Origin: Lysinibacillus_B sp031181585
GTDB lineage: Bacteria > Bacillota > Bacilli > Bacillales_A > Planococcaceae
Assembly: GCF_047301505.1 (NCBI RefSeq)
Contig: NZ_CP154840.1
Location: 2,542,001 to 2,606,000, forward strand
Direction: 5' to 3'
DNA length: 64,000 bases
The first letter of the stretch is position 1. Each line of letters starts with the position of its first letter. The notes under the pieces are model-generated. The model had not been told where the DNA came from. It was given only the letters and a program-made list of their open reading frames with translations, and ran no database searches. Both the position numbers and the translations under genes were made by a program. Of this stretch, positions 34,438-42,913 are shown in pieces.

Positions 34438-35700
34438 ATGAGTACAATCGTCGAAAACGAAGTAATTGAAAAAGGCAAACGTGCAAAGACAGCTAGCTTT
34501 GTGATGAACACAAAGACAACTGCCGAAAAAAATGAAGCATTACTTGCTATTGCTGATCAGTTAGTGGCTGATCAAAGACAAATTATTGCTGAAAATGAAA
34601 AGGATTTACACGACGGAAAGGAATCAGGTTTATCAACTGCTACACTTGACCGAATCATGCTGAATAAAGAGCGTATTCTCGCTATGAGCGAGGCTATCCG
34701 TCTGCTTGTAGATTTACCCGATCCTGTCGGTGAAATATTGGAGGATATTACAAAGGAAAATGGTCTTCATATTTTGAAAAAACGGGTCCCTCTTGGGGTC
34801 ATCGGGATGATTTATGAAGCAAGACCGAATGTAACGGTCGATGCTGCCACTCTATCCTTAAAGACAGGCAATGCTGTCCTGCTGCGTGGTTCTTCGTCTG
34901 CCAAATTTTCAAATATGGCACTTGTGGCCTCCATTCACCGTGCGCTGGAAAAGGCCGCATTCCCGCAGGATGCTGTATTACTAATTGAAGATACCTCCCG
35001 TGAAACAGCTAAAACATTATTCAACTTAAACGAATATTTAGATGTACTAATTCCACGCGGGGGAAAAAACTTGATTGACCTTGTAGTACGTGAAGCGAGT
35101 GTGCCGGTACTTGAAACGGGTGCCGGTAACTGTCATGTCTTCATCGATGCTTCGGCAAACTATGATATGGCGGCTAAAATTGTCTTAAATGCGAAGACAC
35201 AGCGCCCTTCCGTATGCAATGCTGTAGAAAGCCTCCTTATCCACAAAGACTTTTTCGAAGTGAATGGTGAGCAGTTGTTAGCTATGTTCTCGGATGCGGG
35301 CATTAAAATATACGGTGATGAAAAAGTATGTAGTGTATTACCAGCAGCTTTGCAGGCAGCAGAAGAGCACTATGCAGAGGAGTTTCTTGACTTAACAATC
35401 AGTGCGAAGATTGTTGAAACAGTAGAAGAGGCAATCTTGCATATTAACCGATTTGGCACAAATCATTCAGAAGCAATCGTAACGGAAAACGCTGCGAATG
35501 CAGGAATGTTTCTAAATTCGGTTGATGCTGCAGCAGTCTATCATAATGCATCAACACGCTTCACGGATGGTTTTGAATTTGGCTATGGTGCGGAAATCGG
35601 AATTTCTACCCAAAAACTCCATGCACGTGGTCCGATGGGTCTTCCTGCTTTAACTTCTACAAAATATTATGTGTATGGCGACGGCCAAACACGTGGTTAA
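34438..35700 (+). CDS. proA: Glutamate-5-semialdehyde dehydrogenase
   Basis: Reduces glutamyl phosphate to the semialdehyde that cyclises to pyrroline carboxylate. The 420-residue protein shows PLGVIGMIYEARPNVTVDAA near residue 110 and the catalytic Cys region KTQRPSVCNAVESLL near 255. AAGGAGG lies just upstream. ProB and ProA are known to channel the unstable phosphate, which fits their adjacency. No proC is seen in the window. Confidence 0.96.
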   Translation: MSTIVENEVIEKGKRAKTASFVMNTKTTAEKNEALLAIADQLVADQRQIIAENEKDLHDGKESGLSTATLDRIMLNKERILAMSEAIRLLVDLPDPVGEILEDITKENGLHILKKRVPLGVIGMIYEARPNVTVDAATLSLKTGNAVLLRGSSSAKFSNMALVASIHRALEKAAFPQDAVLLIEDTSRETAKTLFNLNEYLDVLIPRGGKNLIDLVVREASVPVLETGAGNCHVFIDASANYDMAAKIVLNAKTQRPSVCNAVESLLIHKDFFEVNGEQLLAMFSDAGIKIYGDEKVCSVLPAALQAAEEHYAEEFLDLTISAKIVETVEEAILHINRFGTNHSEAIVTENAANAGMFLNSVDAAAVYHNASTRFTDGFEFGYGAEIGISTQKLHARGPMGLPALTSTKYYVYGDGQTRG

Positions 35701-35703
35701 TTC

Positions 35704-35733
35704 AATGATGCCGATGTATCACTGGGCATCATT
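35704..35733 (+). terminator. Hairpin after proA
   Basis: AATGATGCC pairs with GGCATCATT across 12 bases directly after the proA stop. It has no U-tract, so its strength as a terminator is doubtful. Confidence 0.5.
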
Positions 35734-35785
35734 GGCTGTAGCCAAACTCAGAGAAATTTGAGAATGGTCTACAGTCTTTCTCTAT
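35732..35785. repeat. Dispersed palindromic repeat, copy 1
   Basis: The stretch GGCTGTAGCCAAACTCA...TTTGAG...TCTACAGTCTTTCTC folds into an imperfect hairpin and aligns base by base over about 50 bp with 49426-49478. The second copy lies inside the IS1182-like remnant, so this one may be a stray IS end. Confidence 0.6.
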
Positions 35786-35795
35786 ATTAAAAAGC

Positions 35796-35836
35796 TACAA
35801 AGCGCCCTGTAAGGTCGAACTTACAGGGCGCTTCGT
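35796..35836. terminator. Strong bidirectional hairpin
   Basis: AAGCGCCCTGTAAG and CTTACAGGGCGCTT form a perfect 14-bp stem with a six-base loop. On the minus strand it is followed by TGTAGCTTTTT and ends the anti-sigma gene. Confidence 0.85.
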
Positions 35837-35876
35837 CAATACGCTGAGACGCGATATGATATACATAGCATTTTTC

Positions 35877-37088
35877 TTATTTTATTGGGATGTTAATCAT
35901 TTTTGTGTAAATTTTATCGTAATAAATACTTTCGACATACAGCTTTTGCACTTCATCTGTCGTGTTAAATAGCAACGTACGCTCTTTGTTCTCAGTTCCC
36001 TCATTGTAGCTTTCCGTACCTATTAGTGGTGTAAATCCATTTTTTGTTTCAACGGACACTTGATCAAACATTACGTCGTAACTAGAGGAAATACGTATTT
36101 TAGTTTTCCCATCTGCAACTTGAACAGATAAAACTTCGAGCGTGACTGGTCCTAGCGAATATGTTCCTACTTGAGTCGGAATGGATTGTTTTACATGTTC
36201 CTTCCCATTAAACTGGCGAATTTCAATCATTAAGTTTTTAAGATTACTTGGGAGGGCTGCATAGTCGATTTCAAATTTATAGCTTGAACCAGTTGAGCTT
36301 TGCATTCCTGAGCCTAGTGCAGTTAACTCTTTCCCATCTGCTACTAATATGATTTTCGATAAATCATAGGAAATATTGCGGTCTGTTTTCTCCTGTAGCG
36401 TTCCCTCTATTCGTGTTGTTCCTTTTGTGGCATAAAGCGCTTTAAATTTTAATGAACCAAAATCATAAGTGAATGTTTCATTTAGTTGTTTTTTAATTGT
36501 CGTTGGAACAGCTTTATTTGCTTCATATGGGAATTCTACCGCATAGTGTTTATCTTGATAATTAAAATGGAACGTTAATTTTTTCGCAAATGCATTTACA
36601 CTTTCAAATGTTTGCACACCTTTATTTACGGATCTATCAAATACCCCGCTTTTTGGAGAAGCAGATGTAAAAAAACCTTTTATCTCATAAAAATTTATTT
36701 CTTCAAAAAAAGTTTCCCCCACCCCGGCAATGGAATAGTAAACCTCAAATTGATTACGGTCCGACATAACCCCTTCAATCGTTAAAACTGAGCCGTCATC
36801 AAGATTAATCGATTTATTTATTTGCTGACCGTAGCCCTCCTGATAGAGCTGTTGAATTGTTTTACTCATTAACTCCTCATAGCCTAACAAAGTTTTCCCG
36901 TAAAATGCCAGCGCCGAGTAATTCAACGAAGCAAATGCCAGGCATAAAACGGCCACTGCGAGAAGCCAGGGTGTCACTCGCTTCTTTCTCGATGGAACTT
37001 CTGCTAATTTGCTTCGTAATCGTGCTTCAAAGTCAGCTGGTGCTTGCAATTTTTCGATTTCTCTCCGATTTTCATCGAGCTCCTTCAT
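35877..37088 (-). CDS. DUF4179-type anti-sigma factor
   Basis: A 403-residue membrane protein. The first 38 residues form the cytoplasmic sigma-binding segment (ELDENRREIEKLQAPADFEARLRSKL), one membrane helix follows (WLLAVAVLCLAFASLNYSALAF), and the rest is an extracellular all-beta domain of the DUF4179 kind. It overlaps the sigma gene by 17 bases, so the pair is translated together. The pattern is that of a transmembrane anti-sigma factor sensing an envelope signal; the signal is unknown. Confidence 0.82.
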   Translation of the reverse strand: MKELDENRREIEKLQAPADFEARLRSKLAEVPSRKKRVTPWLLAVAVLCLAFASLNYSALAFYGKTLLGYEELMSKTIQQLYQEGYGQQINKSINLDDGSVLTIEGVMSDRNQFEVYYSIAGVGETFFEEINFYEIKGFFTSASPKSGVFDRSVNKGVQTFESVNAFAKKLTFHFNYQDKHYAVEFPYEANKAVPTTIKKQLNETFTYDFGSLKFKALYATKGTTRIEGTLQEKTDRNISYDLSKIILVADGKELTALGSGMQSSTGSSYKFEIDYAALPSNLKNLMIEIRQFNGKEHVKQSIPTQVGTYSLGPVTLEVLSVQVADGKTKIRISSSYDVMFDQVSVETKNGFTPLIGTESYNEGTENKERTLLFNTTDEVQKLYVESIYYDKIYTKMINIPIK

Positions 37089-37599
37089 CGGTTTTCCCTC
37101 CTAAGGTTTTGCGTAAAATTTTTAATGCATGAAATACACGTGATTTCGCCGTACTGACCGGCACATTCGTAAGCTCAGCAATTGTTTCATAGTCATAATC
37201 GAGTAAATATTTCATTTGCACCGCTTCTCTTTGAACCGGACTAAGTGAAATAAGTAATTCGTTAAACGTAAGTTCTTCCGTTGCAAGCATCGTTGTATTA
37301 TCAATTATTGAAGCAGACTCCTTCTCGTCTAAAAATACTACTTTATTTCTTTTTCTAAGTAACGAGCGACATTCGTTTACTAAAATCGTTTTGCTCCAAG
37401 AGTAAAAGGATTCTGGTTTTTGCAGCATTTCAATTTTTTCATATAAAATCACAATCATATTCTCAATCGCATCCATCGCATCATGCTCATTTTTCACATA
37501 TGTATAGGCAAGTCGGTAATAATCATCCTTTGCCGCCAGCACGAGTTGCATAAGCGCCTCTTTATCCCCTTGCCTCGCTTTTTTTACAAGCCTTTTCAC
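37072..37599 (-). CDS. ECF-type sigma factor
   Basis: A 175-residue sigma factor with region 2 (YYRLAYTYVKNEHDAMDAIENMIVILYEKI and FYSWSKTILVNECRSLLRK) and region 4 (LSPVQREAVQMKYLLDYDYETIAELTNVPVSTAKSRVFHALKIL). It starts at GTG with AGAGGTGA upstream. The overlapping DUF4179 gene downstream is its probable anti-sigma factor. Such factors usually activate their own operon, but I did not identify the promoter with confidence. Confidence 0.9.
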   Translation of the reverse strand: MKRLVKKARQGDKEALMQLVLAAKDDYYRLAYTYVKNEHDAMDAIENMIVILYEKIEMLQKPESFYSWSKTILVNECRSLLRKRNKVVFLDEKESASIIDNTTMLATEELTFNELLISLSPVQREAVQMKYLLDYDYETIAELTNVPVSTAKSRVFHALKILRKTLGGKTDEGAR

Positions 37600-38061
37600 T
37601 TACTTCACCTCTTTTTCTATTAATTAGAGTATTTAGACCTTCAAAAAGTTTAAAGAAAATGAAAAATTAAATGTTTTTTCGGCTTTTTATATGAGATTAT
37701 TCCATAAATTACCTTTTTCAAGAGTATGGATGGATTCTATTAATCCAGGCATTACAAGCCAGTGGTAGTAGATACACTACCTCTCAAATGACATATTATT
37801 ACTCCTTTTGATCAAGTAAATTTTGAAGGGATAATACTTTTCATCGAAGCTGTCGTAACAATGACTATGTTTCCTTTCACAAGATTAATGAAAATGTTCG
37901 TATAAAAATATCAAAAGGTTCATTTTCATTACTTTATACAACTAGCCTTGTTCTTAGACCACCTTCGACTCCCTTATATCATCTCTCTCAATTGTAATCT
38001 ACAACAAGAAAAACAGGTCCTATTGATCCGCACAATTGATTTAGCAACAAGAAGATAAAGT
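37600..38061. other. Spacer, no gene seen
   Basis: About 460 bases upstream of the ECF sigma gene with no supported coding frame. It should hold the sigma-operon promoter near 37620-37700. The IS3 relic at 38062-38147 follows. Confidence 0.45.
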
Positions 38062-38147
38062 TGACCCTAAAAGTTAGATGAATAATATAAACACCTTCCA
38101 AGATCTGATTCCGGTTTTGTAACAGGCTCAGGTCTTTTATTTTGCCT
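38062..38147 (-). mobile_element. IS3-family relic (left end and orfB tail)
   Basis: TGACCCTAAAAGTTAGA repeats the left end of the IS3 element at 30544. Read on the minus strand the next bases encode KIKDLSLLQNRNQILEG, which aligns with KLKDLSPVEYRTQVLEM at the end of the intact orfB. The rest of the element is gone, so this is a decayed fragment of a related IS. Confidence 0.75.
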
Positions 38148-38234
38148 CCAGACGCTACCTTTCTTATTATTCAAAAAAATATATTCATTTTTCTTTTAGA
38201 TTTGTTATATTGATAGAGATAGGAGGATTGCAAA

Positions 38235-39122
38235 GTGAATATAGCAGCTATGTTGAAACTAAGCATTTCAATGGCCATTTTTGGTTCCATTGGTTTTTTC
38301 ACAATACATACAGGTATCCCGGCAGTTGAGCTTGTATTCGTACGGTGCATCTGTGCCACTCTTTTTCTCGGCAGTATGTGGTTAGCTACCGGTGGACATA
38401 AAACAGAGAAATGGGAGAAACGTGAAGTCGGCAAGACATTGCTTTGCGGGATCTTTATCGTACTGAATTGGGTATTTCTTTTTAAAGCCTTCGAAGAGAT
38501 GTCGATCTCCATCGCGATTTCCATCTACAATTTAGCTCCTATTTTTGTCCTCATATTAGGAGCCGTTCTTTTGGCAGAGAAAATGTCGGTTGGCGCAATC
38601 CTTGCAACAGTTGTTTGCTTTATCGGCAGTATTTTTATTGTAGGTATCGATAATTTTACGTCTGTAGAGGATTTTGTGGGTTCTGGTTTTATATGGGCAA
38701 TACTTTCGGCCATCTGTTATGCGCTGACAATGTTTATAAGTAAAACAATTAACGGATTGTCTTCGTATGCTCTTACTTTTATCCAGACGACTGTCGGCAT
38801 TTTTATGTTGGCACCCTTCTGTGATTTCAGCGTATTCAATGGACTGACAACGTCTAATTGGCTCTATATCGCAGGAACAGGTCTTATTCATACCGGTTTT
38901 GTTTATTATCTGTTCTTTGATAGTATCCGTAATCTAACAACGATTGTTGTTTCCGTACTTGTATTCGTCGATCCAGTTGTGGCAATTCTGCTGGATGTCA
39001 TATTATTGTCGTTCCGCCCTTCCCTGCTTCAAATATTCGGAATTCTGCTGATCTTCGGAGCGATTATCTACACCATTTACCAGCCTTCTAAAAAGAGCGT
39101 TATAGTAGAAGAACAAGGATAG
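38235..39122 (+). CDS. EamA/DMT-family transporter
   Basis: A 295-residue membrane protein with ten hydrophobic segments in two repeated EamA halves; VFLFKAFEEMSISIAISIYNLAPIFVLILGAVLLAEK is the typical end of the first half and the second ends ILLIFGAIIYTIY. It starts at GTG with AGGAGG eight bases upstream. DMT exporters move small metabolites such as amino acids or nucleosides; substrate unknown. Confidence 0.9.
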   Translation: MNIAAMLKLSISMAIFGSIGFFTIHTGIPAVELVFVRCICATLFLGSMWLATGGHKTEKWEKREVGKTLLCGIFIVLNWVFLFKAFEEMSISIAISIYNLAPIFVLILGAVLLAEKMSVGAILATVVCFIGSIFIVGIDNFTSVEDFVGSGFIWAILSAICYALTMFISKTINGLSSYALTFIQTTVGIFMLAPFCDFSVFNGLTTSNWLYIAGTGLIHTGFVYYLFFDSIRNLTTIVVSVLVFVDPVVAILLDVILLSFRPSLLQIFGILLIFGAIIYTIYQPSKKSVIVEEQG

Positions 39123-39130
39123 CTTCACTC

Positions 39131-39178
39131 AAAAAGAGCTGTTCGATAAACAAAACTTATCGAACAGCCCCTCTATTT
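39131..39178 (+). terminator. Terminator of DMT gene
   Basis: AGAGCTGTTCGATAA and TTATCGAACAGCCCCTCT form a long stem with a seven-base loop. The trailing T-run is weak. Confidence 0.7.
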
Positions 39179-39296
39179 CAATATTCCATTTCTAAACATA
39201 ATGAACCATTCTTATTATTGGTCAATCGATACAGCATGGTCTTTGTAAAAGAACTGCCTTACCATTGCTTTTAGAGCCCTCTGCTCATCGCATAGA

Positions 39297-39548
39297 TTAG
39301 GACAAAAGCGCCTGGAAAACGGCAATACAAACCGCTCCTGCCACCGGTATAATTTTAAAAGCCAGGTGGCCTCCTGCAGAAGCAGTCACCTCTGCCAATG
39401 GATCTTTTGCTGGGGAAGCGAGGTAGGCAAGGAAGCTGTCCCATTTATTACGCTTTCGATGGCAAGCCAGCTCTTGCGGAACATCAACTCTATAGTCATC
39501 CAACCGCTTTCTCAACTGCTCTTCTTTTTGGAATTCATCCTTCAGCAT
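39297..39548 (-). CDS. Small single-span protein, putative anti-sigma partner
   Basis: An 83-residue protein with a charged cytoplasmic N-terminus (DEFQKEEQLRKRLDDYRVD) and one hydrophobic segment near the C-terminus (LAFKIIPVAGAVCIAVFQALL). Its start overlaps the sigma gene's stop by 14 bases and has GGGAG upstream. Size, topology and overlap fit a minimal anti-sigma factor, but no family is recognised. Confidence 0.65.
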   Translation of the reverse strand: MLKDEFQKEEQLRKRLDDYRVDVPQELACHRKRNKWDSFLAYLASPAKDPLAEVTASAGGHLAFKIIPVAGAVCIAVFQALLS

Positions 39549-40065
39549 AATAATCTCCCTTCAACTGTTCTTTTAAGCTCTTCATTGCAGCATGCATCCT
39601 TGATTTGACGGTCCCGACCGGAATGGATAGTATATGAGCGATTTCATCCTGAGGTAAATCATGATAATAAGCGAGCAAAATAACAGCACGCTGTTTTTCA
39701 GGTAAGGCGGCAATCGCCTGTTGGATTGTCATTTTTTCCTCCGTAGAAAACCGAGTTACTTCTGTAGGAATGAGAAATGGCAGCAGCGTTCGCCATTTTT
39801 TACGTCTGTTTAGTTTATTAAGAAGCAACCGGTAGCCGATTTGGAATACATATGATTTGACCGTCCCTTTATTGCAGTTGAAATTGATGGATGTTTTTTG
39901 CAGTACTTCAAAAGTATCGTGGACAGTATCGATACTGAGCTGCTCCTCACGTGTGTAGCGGAACAGGAAGCTATATAATGACTCATACAGCCTTTCATAT
40001 AGGATGGCAAAAGCCTCCTGGTTACCTTGCTGATAGGCTGCCATCCATTCTTCATTGCTTTTCAT
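39535..40065 (-). CDS. ECF-type sigma factor
   Basis: A 176-residue sigma factor. Region 2 reads EAFAILYERLYESLYSFLFRYTREEQLSIDTVHDTFEVL and region 4 AIAALPEKQRAVILLAYYHDLPQDEIAHILSIPVGTVKSRMHAAMKSL. I use the ATG at 40065 with GGGAGG seven bases upstream. It overlaps genes on both sides by 14 bases, placing it in the middle of a three-gene cassette with two membrane proteins. Confidence 0.9.
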   Translation of the reverse strand: MKSNEEWMAAYQQGNQEAFAILYERLYESLYSFLFRYTREEQLSIDTVHDTFEVLQKTSINFNCNKGTVKSYVFQIGYRLLLNKLNRRKKWRTLLPFLIPTEVTRFSTEEKMTIQQAIAALPEKQRAVILLAYYHDLPQDEIAHILSIPVGTVKSRMHAAMKSLKEQLKGDYYAEG

Positions 40066-40432
40066 CCTGCTTTCCTCCCAAGTGAGCATTAACGGACTTG
40101 AGCGTCAGCGACACACGCGAAACGAGATAACACACCGTCACAATAACCCATGCCTGCGACTGGTTCGTAAAAAACTGAACAAACGGGTTATCAATCGTCT
40201 TCCCGAACGTTAACAGCATGTTCAATGCCTGCACGCAAATAATCGTATAGATTGCTACAACAAGCGTTAGTGTGTCAAATACATTCCATCGTAGAAAGAT
40301 AGTTGTTTTCTTATAATTAATTTTACGATTTTCACGTACTATGTACTTCCTTTCAAAGGGAACAGCAATAGCCAATAACACTGAAATCCATACTCCCATC
40401 ACTCCTAATGAAACAATCCACCCTATCTCCAT
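40052..40432 (-). CDS. Multi-span membrane protein ahead of sigma gene
   Basis: A protein of about 126 residues with three hydrophobic segments (WIVSLGVMGVWISVLLAIAVPF; FDTLTLVVAIYTIICVQALNML; AWVIVTVCYLVSRVSLTL) and a basic loop (ERKYIVRENRKINYKK). Its end overlaps the sigma gene by 14 bases. The start is ambiguous between GTG 40441 and ATG 40432. Possibly a sensor or anti-sigma component; not recognised. Confidence 0.65.
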   Translation of the reverse strand: MEIGWIVSLGVMGVWISVLLAIAVPFERKYIVRENRKINYKKTTIFLRWNVFDTLTLVVAIYTIICVQALNMLLTFGKTIDNPFVQFFTNQSQAWVIVTVCYLVSRVSLTLKSVNAHLGGKQDEKQ

Positions 40433-40544
40433 CCTTATCACCTATCCTTCGAATGCCTGTCAATGATTCTATATCCAGATGCATCCTATATTTACTTTCA
40501 TTAACTATACAAATGAAAAGATGAAAAGGTTCATTTTATTTCTG

Positions 40545-41012
40545 TTATTTTTTCCCCACTTTAAATAGTAATGGTATCAACGACAGAATAACTACCCCTA
40601 CTACGAGTGTAGAAAGGAGTATCTCCGATGGTAAGACAATATTCTCTCCTTGCATGCGATACAGAATAAAGACATTAACAGGGATATTCAGCAGAAGCCC
40701 TGTAGCTAGGCCCGGAGCATACTGCTTCATACTAAGCGCAGCAATGAGATGTGGAAAGATTGCATTTACAATCATCGATCCTAAAAAGCCGACAAATATC
40801 CATTTCGCTAAATCTACATGAGGCCAGATCATATAGCTGACTGCCGATAAATATGCAAGCCCTGTAATAATCGTTACAGCAAAACGAAACTCTCCTTCTG
40901 TCACTGGCTTTTGAAATCTGGATGCTTGCTGTGACCAAGCAGGAAGCCAGATTGCCTCCTCTAGATTATGTAATGTAATAGCGAAACAAAAAAGCACCAC
41001 GAGAAGTTCCAT
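40545..41012 (-). CDS. HXXEE-domain membrane protein
   Basis: A 155-residue membrane protein with the signature HNLEEAIWLP near residue 15, which defines the HXXEE family, and four hydrophobic segments. The His/Glu cluster could bind a metal or be catalytic, but the family's function is not established. AGGAGG and GGGAG lie upstream of the ATG. It appears monocistronic. Confidence 0.8.
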   Translation of the reverse strand: MELLVVLFCFAITLHNLEEAIWLPAWSQQASRFQKPVTEGEFRFAVTIITGLAYLSAVSYMIWPHVDLAKWIFVGFLGSMIVNAIFPHLIAALSMKQYAPGLATGLLLNIPVNVFILYRMQGENIVLPSEILLSTLVVGVVILSLIPLLFKVGKK

Positions 41013-41195
41013 CTCACTCCCATCCTCCTAACGAGTTCTTTTTTTGCTGAATCTGAAATCATGGAAACTACACCTTCCATTTATTTCAATATACTATAAC
41101 TAACCCCTTACCAAAACAAAATATTATAGAACCAAAGGGGTTTTACTTAAAATGTAACCTTTAATTCGCCGTAAGAAATGAGGGCAACTACTTTT

Positions 41196-41783
41196 TTATG
41201 TTTGAATGAAAGAGTGAATCAAAGACAGAGCAGCTTTGGATGATTTTTCATGAAAGGCTGGCGCATACGGGTCGGCAAATCCATGGCTGCCATCTATTAC
41301 ATGGACCAAGACGTTCTTCATTGTTAGACTCCCAGCCAATTTTTTTACATCAAAGGATATTTCCTCACCGTAGATAAGGAGTACAGGACATTTTGGTTGT
41401 ACATACAGGTAATCTCTAATACGTGAGCCATAATATCCAGAAACGGTTGTCACCTCCTCCATACTGCTGCATAACCATGCAACGGTAGCTCCTATACTAA
41501 ATCCAATAATGTGGATTTCCTCATAATGCTCCCTCTCCTGCCTAATAAGAGAAGAAACTTCTTTAAAAACATCTTCAAAGCCGACATGTTCTATAAAATG
41601 AGCGTACGCTGTTTGTTCATTTTCATAAGCGAATGCCTCTTCCTTTTGAATAAAATTTGGACATAACACATCATAACCGAACTCGAAAAAACATCCGGCA
41701 TAATACCGAATATGACCGTTAAGCCCATATATTTCATGTAATATAATAATCAATTTTTTATTGTTGCCAATCAACTGAAACAT
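41196..41783 (-). CDS. Alpha/beta hydrolase (dienelactone hydrolase-like)
   Basis: A 195-residue alpha/beta hydrolase. HEIYGLNGHIRYYAGCFFEFGYDVLCPNF near residue 15 is the typical dienelactone-hydrolase start, the nucleophile-elbow GFSIGATVAW near 95 supplies Ser where dienelactone hydrolases use Cys, and the terminal catalytic His is in DGSHGFADPYAP near 165. I choose ATG 41783, which is seven bases from AGGAGG. Substrate unknown. Confidence 0.82.
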   Translation of the reverse strand: MFQLIGNNKKLIIILHEIYGLNGHIRYYAGCFFEFGYDVLCPNFIQKEEAFAYENEQTAYAHFIEHVGFEDVFKEVSSLIRQEREHYEEIHIIGFSIGATVAWLCSSMEEVTTVSGYYGSRIRDYLYVQPKCPVLLIYGEEISFDVKKLAGSLTMKNVLVHVIDGSHGFADPYAPAFHEKSSKAALSLIHSFIQT

Positions 41784-41796
41784 GGGCATTCCTCCT

Positions 41797-41838
41797 ATAA
41801 AAAACTACCGTTACAGAATAAAACCGTAACGGTAGCCT
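41797..41838 (-). terminator. Terminator of the nrd-cobalamin operon
   Basis: On the minus strand CTACCGTTAC and GTAACGGTAG form a perfect 10-bp stem followed by TTTTTTAT. It lies between the BtuF-like gene and the hydrolase gene and closes the riboswitch-controlled operon. The stretch 41845-41958 holds nothing recognisable. Confidence 0.87.
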
Positions 41839-41957
41839 TTCTTCCAATTATTATGATTCTTTATCAGGCAAGGCAGACAGGAGATTTTTAACGTACTGAA
41901 AATTTAATGAAATGGTACTGCCCTAAAACCTTTATATCATTCGATTGATTTTAAAGG

Positions 41958-42902
41958 TTACTTGAAAAGGTCTGGATATACCGTTTCTGCAACAAGCTGA
42001 ACGGCCTCTCCAATTCTTGTTGCAGGACGACTTAGAATATCACTGTCCAGTTGGTATACTTCATCATTTTTAACAGCTTGAATTGTATTCCAGCTTGCTC
42101 GTGATTTAATCTCTCCAATTGGGTTCTCAATATAGTTAACCGTTGTTATGATCAATTCAGGATTTTTTGTGATTACATCTTCCTCCGCAACACTGAACCA
42201 GCCTGTTTGATCAGCAAAAATATTGTCTATACCGGCCGCATCTAGAATTTCATTTTGGAAGGTTTCTGAAGCAGTTGTCCAAATATCCGGAGCTGGAGAG
42301 ATTTCTAGATAAACTTTTTTCTTCTGTTCTACTGTTGCTGTTTTTTCCTGAACATCCTCAATCTGTGTCTGAATGTCTTCGATTATTTCATCTGCAATGT
42401 CTGCCTTGCCTACCACATCACCAAGTTGCTCGATGTCCCCGTATACATCTTCAAATGTAGCAGCGGATTTGATTACAAACACCTGTAATCCAGCGTCTTC
42501 CAGCTGTGTAACTTGTGCTTCATCACCACTTGTATAGGCAATAACTACATCCGGATTTAATTCAACAATTCGCTCGGCATTGATTGTCGTAGAATCTGAG
42601 ACCCGCTCAATGTCATTCGCTGCTTCTGGATATGTATCAAAATCTGTAGCACCTATAATTTTATCGCCGACACCTAATGAAAATAGTATCTCTGTATTAC
42701 TTGGCTGAAGGGAAACAATTGTTTCAGGTGTTTTCTCGAATGTGATTTCCTTGCCGCGGTCATCGACAACTGTGTAGGTGCTTGTTTCTTTCTCCTGAAC
42801 ATCGTCCCCCGTTTTTTTCTCATCATTTGTTTGGTCACTATTGCAGGCAGCTAATAAAAGCATTGCTGCTAATGGTGCCGCGTACTTCATTTTGAACTTC
42901 AT
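41958..42902 (-). CDS. BtuF-like cobalamin-binding lipoprotein
   Basis: A 314-residue ABC-type binding protein. A signal peptide ends in lipobox LAAC near residue 19, followed by an acidic linker. The binding domain starts TVVDDRGKEITFEKTPETIVSLQPSNTEILFSLG and ends SDILSRPATRIGEAVQLVAETVYP, both characteristic of the BtuF/vitamin B12 group within helical-backbone binding proteins. I start at ATG 42902, eight bases after GAGGG, so it lies 11 bases after the PduO-like gene. No BtuC or BtuD gene is present in the operon, so the permease must be elsewhere. The cobalamin riboswitch upstream supports cobalamin as ligand. Confidence 0.88.
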   Translation of the reverse strand: MKFKMKYAAPLAAMLLLAACNSDQTNDEKKTGDDVQEKETSTYTVVDDRGKEITFEKTPETIVSLQPSNTEILFSLGVGDKIIGATDFDTYPEAANDIERVSDSTTINAERIVELNPDVVIAYTSGDEAQVTQLEDAGLQVFVIKSAATFEDVYGDIEQLGDVVGKADIADEIIEDIQTQIEDVQEKTATVEQKKKVYLEISPAPDIWTTASETFQNEILDAAGIDNIFADQTGWFSVAEEDVITKNPELIITTVNYIENPIGEIKSRASWNTIQAVKNDEVYQLDSDILSRPATRIGEAVQLVAETVYPDLFK

Positions 42903-42913
42903 TTTTTTATCCC

